In this document: in pieces, positions 57,552 to 64,000 of the stretch
Layout of the letters: every line of letters starts with the position of its first letter
Numbering within the stretch: the first letter of the stretch is position 1
NCBI GenBank assembly: GCA_024663395.1
Contig: JANFAH010000017.1
Coordinates: 1,240,001-1,304,000 of the forward strand
Direction of reading: 5' to 3'
DNA from: Pisolithus tinctorius
Lineage: Eukaryota; Basidiomycota; Agaricomycetes; Boletales; Pisolithaceae
DNA: 64,000 bases
Program-made: the position numbers and the translations under genes
Notes under the pieces: model-generated
The model's database searches: none
What the model was told of the DNA's origin: nothing
The model's input: the letters and a program-made list of their open reading frames with translations, nothing else

Positions 57552-60500
57552 GTGGTGGCAGCAAGGATGACAACAGTAGCAACCCAAGTGACAGCAACAA
57601 CAACAATGACCCTACTTAATGCAGATAAACAGCCGTATGAGGTTGGATGTGCCATCTGATGGGAACGATGTGCGATGAGCACAGATACTGAGCTTGATGG
57701 CTCAGAGGTATGTTTTGATTTCGAGATGCTTTACTTACATCTATGCTATTCTAGGGGAGGTAACTATCTACAACAAACAGCAACGATCGCAATACAAGCG
57801 ACGACAATGATGATTACACTGAGTGCAGATCGATGGCCAGGCAAGATTGGATGCACCGTACTATGGAGACAAGGTGCGAGGAGTGCAGGCACCAAGCTCA
57901 ACAGCTCATGGGTTCGTTTTGATTTCGAGACATTTTACTTATGACTATCCTACTCTAGGGCAAATGGACATACATGACAAAGCACGACGGAGGTCCTCAT
58001 GATCGCAATTCAAGTGTCAATGATGGACTACGAATGAGCGACAGTGACAGTGAGAAGAGAACCAACAACAACTAGACTTAGCACAGATCGATGGCCAAGC
58101 AAGATCAGATGTGCCACTCAACAGAATTGGGGCATGAGGAATGCAGATGGAGAGCCCAATGGCTCACAGGTTTGTTCAGATTTTGAAACATTTTACTTAC
58201 ATATACACTATTCTAGGGCTGAAAGGTACCTATGACGAAGTGCAACCATGGCACGAGAACCTACAAAGGACTATGAACATAAGGCACTCAGACATACTGC
58301 AAAACAAGTGCGACAACTACAGTTCGATCTACAACAACAACTGTCAAGGATACAAGAGTGAATGCGACATGAGAGAGACATTGGGATCACATGGAGCGAG
58401 CTCAATAGCTCAACATTTCATTTTTACTTCAGGATGCTTTACTTACACCTAGGTTTATATAGGGAGAACAGTTATCTATGACAAGACGTGACCGGCATTC
58501 CAGCAATTGCTATATGAGAGACCACAGCAACCTATGAGAAGAGACAATGGAGAGTCAGTATGAAGATATGCGACATGATATGATGGTACTACTATGAATG
58601 GGGCAAGCAGTCAGGGCAAGCTGAAGGCACAAAGGTGGTTTTGTTCTTTTCATTCAGTACAGAAACTATGCCTGAGGAGATCATATACAGACGAGCGATG
58701 GTGACAATGATGATGACTACAGTGACCAATACAACGATGGCTAGACTCGGTGTGGATCGACAGCCACACAAGGCACAAATTGCCATTCGATGGAAACGAG
58801 GTGTGGAGAGTGCAGGCACCGGGCTTGATGGCTCATGGGTTTGTTTCGACTTTAGAGCGCCTTACTTACATTTATTCTACTCTAGGGATAGCAGTTGGTT
58901 GTGGCAAAGTGCTACCAACATTCCAGCGATCGCATCTCAGGATTCTAAGACAAGCTACGAACGAAGCTCACGCGGAAGTACAACAAGGGCAGCAGTAGCG
59001 ACTTGAGCAACAACAGTGACTGTAATGTTCAACACAGACTGAAGGCTGCATGGTGCGAGAGTGGCCATATGATGGATACAAGGCATGGTGGAGACAAATG
59101 ATGAGCCCAATAGCTCAAAGTTCCACTTTTATTTCAGGATATGCTGCTCACATCTTCATTATTCTGGGAAGCATGGATGTCTATGATGAACTGGGACTGT
59201 TATAGAGGAGCCTTCGATAGTCTATGGTCGAAGGTTGCATGGAAGTACAGTGAGACATCCATGGCGATTATGGCTCGATCTGCAACAGTGATCATTGAGG
59301 ATATGAGATTTGACAGACATGGACACTGAGCATGATGGCCCAAGTTTCGATTTTAGTAGTGTGGCTTTTTACTCACAGTTAGGTTACTTTAGGATAGACA
59401 ACGACTTCGAAGAAACAATGTATCAACCTACAGAGCGACAAGTGCAACAACTACGAGATGCCTGAAGAGAGGTGTTCAAGGCAGTTTTATGGACTTACAG
59501 GCAAGAACTGCTATGACAGCGAGCTTCGAGGTCACAACCAGATGCACGAGATGCAAGGGGCATTGAAGCCATGCCACCTGGGCTCAAAGGCCCAAGCTTC
59601 AGCTTTTTCTTTGAAGTGTTTTACTTACAGCTACAGTATTTTAGGGAGCGCAAGTCTTTACAGAGTGTCGACAAGTCTTCGAGTGATGATGCATCTGCAG
59701 TACGAAGTGGTCTAGTAGGACAATATATCATTGATTGGCTGGTGGAGGGAGACTCTGTCTCTGTGTTGGGTGTCATGCAGAGACATCACAGAGCCCCTGG
59801 TCATGTGGAAAACATTACTGACGAGCAGGACATGCTGGATATATTGAAGAGATTGGGCATTACATATATCATACAGGCTACCTTACTACAACAAGGCACG
59901 AAAGACCCCTCCATCTACATCAGGGTCGATGTTGAGGGCACCTGAGCCATCATCATCATGGCTGTTGCAGCTGGTGCCCATAGGCTCGTCTGCACAAGTC
60001 CTGCAAGCATCGTATTTATTGGCACTGGTGTTGTGGGCATCGACGAGCAAGTACCCCATCTGAAGAAACTGTTCGATGCATACCATGACGAGCATGAGTG
60101 AAGACCATCACACTTAAGGGTACAGAATACATATGAACAACTGCAGAAGGCCACAGGAGTACGAACAGTGGTGTTATGGTTCGCTGGCGATCGATGGTCG
60201 TTCAAAGCAACAGAAGTCATTTGATGGAGGAGGGACCTTGTGGATCCAACTGCTGGGCTCAACAGCTCCTTTGTTCTCTTTTGTTTTGTGCCATTTCACT
60301 TACTACTGTGTTATTGTAGGAGAACTTGGTATATGCGAAGGAGTACAAGTGCTGTCCAAGTGGCTGGGATTCAAGAATGGGAAGTGACATATGAGAAGGG
60401 ACAGCAGACTATCGATGTGAAGCGACACGATGCAGCACAATGATGCTACTATGAATGGGGGGAATGGGTACAGTACATGAGAGCAAGAATGCTGACATTA

Positions 60501-61700
60501 CAGTGCAGTATCAAAGAAAATGAGATGTTTGATGACAAAGGCCGGGAGGCGGCACAGCAGATGTTAGCAACAATGACAGGACTGGATGTGAATTGACAGC
60601 TGCACGAAATAGGAAGAGTCATTCAATGGAGACAAGGCACAACAAGCGCAGGTACTGAGCTTGATGGCTCAAGGATTTACTTTGGTTGTAGGACATGTTA
60701 CTTACATTTTCACTATTCTAGGGAAGGTAGACATCTTCGATGATCTGTGAATGTGATACATGCGACTATGATGACCTATGAAGGGAAGAAGCAGACTGTA
60801 AAGGATCGTTTGGGGCAAGTACAGCAGTCCTTGATAGAACTATGACACCAACCGTTGAGGATACGAGAGACCATGCAACCTGCAAGAGATGTTGGAGTCA
60901 TACCAGATGAGCTGGATAGCTCGATGTTTCGTTTTTGTTCAAGAAGTTCCTGTTATCTCACATTGTTTGCCTTACGACTACATTATTCTAGAGTATGCGA
61001 AGACTACAGTCAAGGATGGACATGCTCAAGAGCATGAAGGCAGTGCTCAAGTCAATACGACATCACACAGGGAACTCCGCAGGCAGCCACAGAAATCAGA
61101 GAGGGCCGATGTGGGTTAGAACAACAAAACCACATGCAGCATGTTCGAAGTGACATGAATTTGCACCCAGAGCCTGAGCACTCCTCGTTCCTTTTTGTTC
61201 TCATGACAAGTCACTTACGAGTATTTGGTGTTAGGGTATCCAGTGGGTCCGAGTGCGAATGGTCAGCTTCCAGTAAAGAGCTGGCATTGAGTGAAGCAAG
61301 GGTGGAGTTCCTCAAGGCAAGAGGAGTGTTGAAGGCAAGGGCACTGGAAGGGAAACTCAGGAAGTGGATATATGAAATCCAGGTACCCTTTTTAGTTTTG
61401 ATTCGAGCACTTTATACTGCGAAGTGCAGGTACTTTAGTGCGAAGGAAAAGGTGATCGACAAGAAGGGATGGCTCAAAGCCATTCATCAGTACTTAGAAT
61501 CGAGACTTCGCCACCTGACTATGAGGTTGAAGGCTGACAATCAAGAGCAAAGCGAATTCATGCCTGTACCCACCAGAGTCGAAGACCTATCTTCAGAGAA
61601 GGCTTGAGGATATACAGATCCAAGGTGACATGCCTTATTATGATTCGAGCTTATACTATGTCAGGATACTTTGTTTCTAGGGTCAAAAAAGTGGTGAATG
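57552..61700 (+). repeat. Array of modules with 47-nt intron-like cassettes
   Basis: At least ten degenerate modules, mostly 200-280 bp (some spacings are larger), each with a flank like GATGGCTCA, then a cassette of the form GTTTGTTTTGATTTCGAGAC...TTACTTACAT...CTATTCTAG, then GGGA/GGCA. Cassettes at 57,708-57,754, 57,912-57,958, 58,170-58,216, 58,839-58,885 and 60,273-60,319 are all exactly 47 nt with GT at one end and AG at the other. Those at 58,416-58,462, 59,120-59,166 and 60,675-60,721 keep the length but have lost a splice dinucleotide. Less regular ones lie near 59,346, 59,598, 60,930 and 61,383. The between-cassette parts are Gln/Asp/Asn-codon-rich and not open throughout. Confidence 0.75.
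61134..61607 (+). CDS. ORF at the end of the module array
   Basis: 157 codons, with ALSEARVEFLKARGVLKARA and WLKAIHQYLESRLRHLTMRL on either side of an intron-like insert (61,383-61,438, GTACCC...TTTAG). Highly charged and helical, possibly a Gag-like coiled coil. If the insert is spliced, the frame changes, so the continuous frame may be accidental. No family recognised. Confidence 0.3.
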   Translation: MQHVRSDMNLHPEPEHSSFLFVLMTSHLRVFGVRVSSGSECEWSASSKELALSEARVEFLKARGVLKARALEGKLRKWIYEIQVPFLVLIRALYTAKCRYFSAKEKVIDKKGWLKAIHQYLESRLRHLTMRLKADNQEQSEFMPVPTRVEDLSSEKA

Positions 61701-63064
61701 AAGGCAGGTGACTCAAGGTTGCTTGGTGACACTTAGTGCAAGGGCTTCGGCCACCAGACAAAGTACAAGAAATCAAGTGTGCACATGCACAGGGAGTTGA
61801 GGCTGTGAAAATAGGAATGGGACAAGTGGACAAAGTGAAAGTCCTGGTGAGAGTATTGATATATAGTTTTCTTTAATATGAGTTTTGCCTCGAGTGACTT
61901 TGTTCAACCAAGTCATGCTAGTCTTCAGGTGATTCTACTCACCCTGACATCTAGTTGCAATTTTCTTTCACTTTTCTTATGTGCGAGATCATCTTAAGGA
62001 CGAGTAGGAGTCAAGAGCACATATGTGTATAAGGATGGTAAATACATGACTGAGTGAGAGTTATTCTTTTTTTTATATAGGTACATATATGTCTTCAACT
62101 GCCTCATAAAGGCCAATCTCCGCTGTACCAGCCGCAGCGCTGTGTTATGCTGTGTTACCATGTCGTGCAAAGACTGTGCCTTGAAGAGCAGTCATCAACT
62201 CACTCTGCACTTGATTTATCCCTCACTTGTTCGTTCTCCTGGAGTTTATCTCCATTGGTGTTTGGTGCAAGGTTTGGGTTTTGAGAGGAGTGGTCGAGAG
62301 GCAGGGAGTGTGCTAGAGAGGATAAGAGTGAAAAGGGTTTGGTGAAACTGAGTGCATGTTTGAGGCCAAGGAAGTAGGCTGGTGCAGGTCGAGGATGTGG
62401 ATAGGGGGATTGGGCTGTGAGGCCAGAAGTGGGTTTTTTGCGAGAAGGCAAAGGGTGAGAGGCTGAGTATTCGTTGGTGAGGTCAGGGCGAGAGGCTGTT
62501 TTGTGAGAGGGGCAAGGGAGAAGTTGGCAAAGCTGAGGATGTCTGCACAAGGAAGAGGGGTGACTGAGGATGGTCGAAGTCTAAACCCCCCCTCAGATGT
62601 AGGGAACAAGTTTGAGTTCCCTAGGAGAAGCTGTCTGAGTCAAGAGTTCAAGGGATGGAGAGTTTTCTTTTCTTTTATTTTCCTTCTTTGGTTTTTTTTT
62701 GCATTGTACCACTGGACTTGGTGGCGAGCAGCCGCATTGCTGACTAAGCACATGTGCTGTGTTTGCATGAGTTCAGTTTACCATACAATCCAGTACATGT
62801 CACAGGCCCTCAGTAGCAGGGTGATTTTGTCTTGCAATTCAGCAAGTTTTCAAAGTTAGATTTATTACTTTGGGGAGTACCCAAAGGGCCAGAGGACTGG
62901 CAAGAGCTATTGGACAGACAGAGTTAAGTTTTCCATTTGAGTTCGCATTTTTTACATTTTTACTACACTTCATTTCTCCAAAACAGGACCTCCCTTTTGG
63001 GTCAGGCACAAATCTCGCCCATCTCTGACTATTTCTATTTTTAGGTACCTTCTCTTACCTATTC
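61701..63064. other. Repeat-derived DNA between two element remnants
   Basis: CpG-poor and without a supported gene. Open minus-strand pieces at 62,200-62,609 are Pro/Leu/Ser-rich and probably derive from element sequence. 62,995-63,060 directly follows the integrase stop. Confidence 0.4.
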
Positions 63065-63918
63065 CTACAGCATGTGCCAAGCAATCAGTTCTGTGGTAGT
63101 CAGTGGTGTCACATCATTGTGGGATAGGGGTAAGAGGAAGGTAGCTTCAGTGAGGTCAAATGGGAACAGCGGTTCAACACCATGTACCATGAAGTAAGGG
63201 GATAAACCCATGGATTTCAAGATGGTGACCTGCTCGGCCCAGAACATGGAGTGCACAATGGTGTGCCAGTGGCAGTCATCGTTCTTGCAGCTCTTCATGA
63301 TAGCCTCGCAAACATCATAGTGGTGACACTCTACAATGCCATTAGCCTGAGAGTTGTAAGGAGAGATACAGATGTGATGGATATGATATTGTGCAGCTAG
63401 GGCAGCTAAGGCTTGGATGAATGCAGGACCATTGTCAGTGACAATCTTGGTGAGCAGACCCCAGTGGCATAGAATGTCCTTGAAGATGAAGGACATGAGC
63501 ATGGGAACATTTTCTGCATGCAACATGTGCCATTCGGGATATGAGGTGAATGCACAACAAGCCTGTACTATGTAGCAGTAGCCGCTGGCTTTGGGCATCA
63601 GCATCGTGTCAATGTGAGCTTTATGAAACAGGCCCCCTATCATGGGTACAGTGGGGGGGATATTAAGCTTCTCCATCTGGTGGATCTGGCATTTGTGACA
63701 AGTGCAAACATACCACTTCACATCCTTGACAAGCAGAGGCCACCAAAAGTGGAGGAGCAGGTGTGTGTGCAGACCATGAAGACACCTTTGTGTCCAAGGT
63801 CGTCATGTGCTTCTTTGATGAGATGATACTGCTTGGATTTGTCGATGACTAGCTGGTGCCATCTGTGCAGTTCCCTACACCATAGGTTACCATCTAGGAG
63901 GAAGAAGTGGCTAGCCAA
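63065..63918 (-). mobile_element. Ty3/gypsy retrotransposon integrase, 3' part of pol
   Basis: Two adjoining minus-strand frames form one integrase. The right one (63,918-63,718) holds the HH part of the zinc-binding motif (YHLIKEAHDDLGHKGVF). The left one (63,721-63,065) holds CHKCQ and the catalytic D, D, E: HIDTM, VTDNGPAFIQALAALAAQYH and QANGIVECHH. A frameshift separates the two (near 63,720), and a TAG stop at 63,067-63,065 after LIAWHML truncates the C-terminal part, where a Gln codon would be expected from the family. RT and RNase H would lie beyond 64,000. It is a defective copy in CpG-poor DNA. Confidence 0.88.
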
Positions 63919-64000
63919 ATTGAAGAAGGATGAGTACTGTGCATCAGTAAGGTCAGGAGGTCACTTGCAGGTTGCGAGGAATGCATGGATCATTTCTATT

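Overview
The window is nuclear DNA of a filamentous fungus, most likely a mushroom-forming basidiomycete (Agaricomycetes). The evidence is genes split by very short introns (about 47-160 nt, mostly 50-65 nt, GT...AG), expanded families typical of that group (BTB proteins, AIG1-like GTPases, wax-synthase-like MBOATs, kinase-like APH proteins) and Ty3/gypsy remains. No rRNA, tRNA or CRISPR array was recognised.

Layout. 1-8,040 holds no gene I can name with confidence, only relics of secreted-protein genes. 8,693-10,241 is an intact bHLH transcription factor. 9.3-21.2 kb is a rearranged tandem duplication: the 3' half of the bHLH gene, about 2.2 kb of downstream DNA and a gene resembling shieldin subunit SHLD2 are repeated. 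There are three SHLD2-like copies (12.9, 14.7 and 19.85 kb; only the last looks largely readable), and a dead kinase-like gene lies between the first two. 22.1-23.1 kb is an unknown gene, and 23,283-24,133 is an intact glycinamide ribonucleotide formyltransferase gene.

25-53.6 kb is a second, larger tandem duplication. Copy 1 reads SKN7 (HSF + receiver regulator), BTB gene, P-loop GTPase, second BTB gene (truncated), RPN7, RPN6 (divergent 26S proteasome lid pair), then a wax-synthase-like gene. Copy 2 (41.9-53.65 kb) repeats SKN7', BTB', GTPase', BTB2', RPN7' and the first exon of RPN6', where it breaks into transposon-like DNA. An 82-bp minisatellite in the GTPase gene has 11 units in copy 1 and 24 in copy 2. 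53.65-64 kb is repeat-rich: a probable LTR (56.6-57.55 kb), an array of modules each carrying a 47-nt intron-like cassette (57.7-61.7 kb), and a minus-strand Ty3/gypsy integrase running off the right end.

Decay runs through the window. Many copies carry Gln-to-stop changes (CAA/CAG to TAA/TAG), and the BTB2'-RPN7'-RPN6' block of copy 2 has lost most CpG sites to TpG/CpA compared with copy 1. The 3' half of the GTPase gene is CpG-poor in both copies. Some single-base frameshifts sit in short homopolymers and could be assembly errors, so 'pseudogene' calls based only on those are provisional. All readings were made by eye; no search was run.
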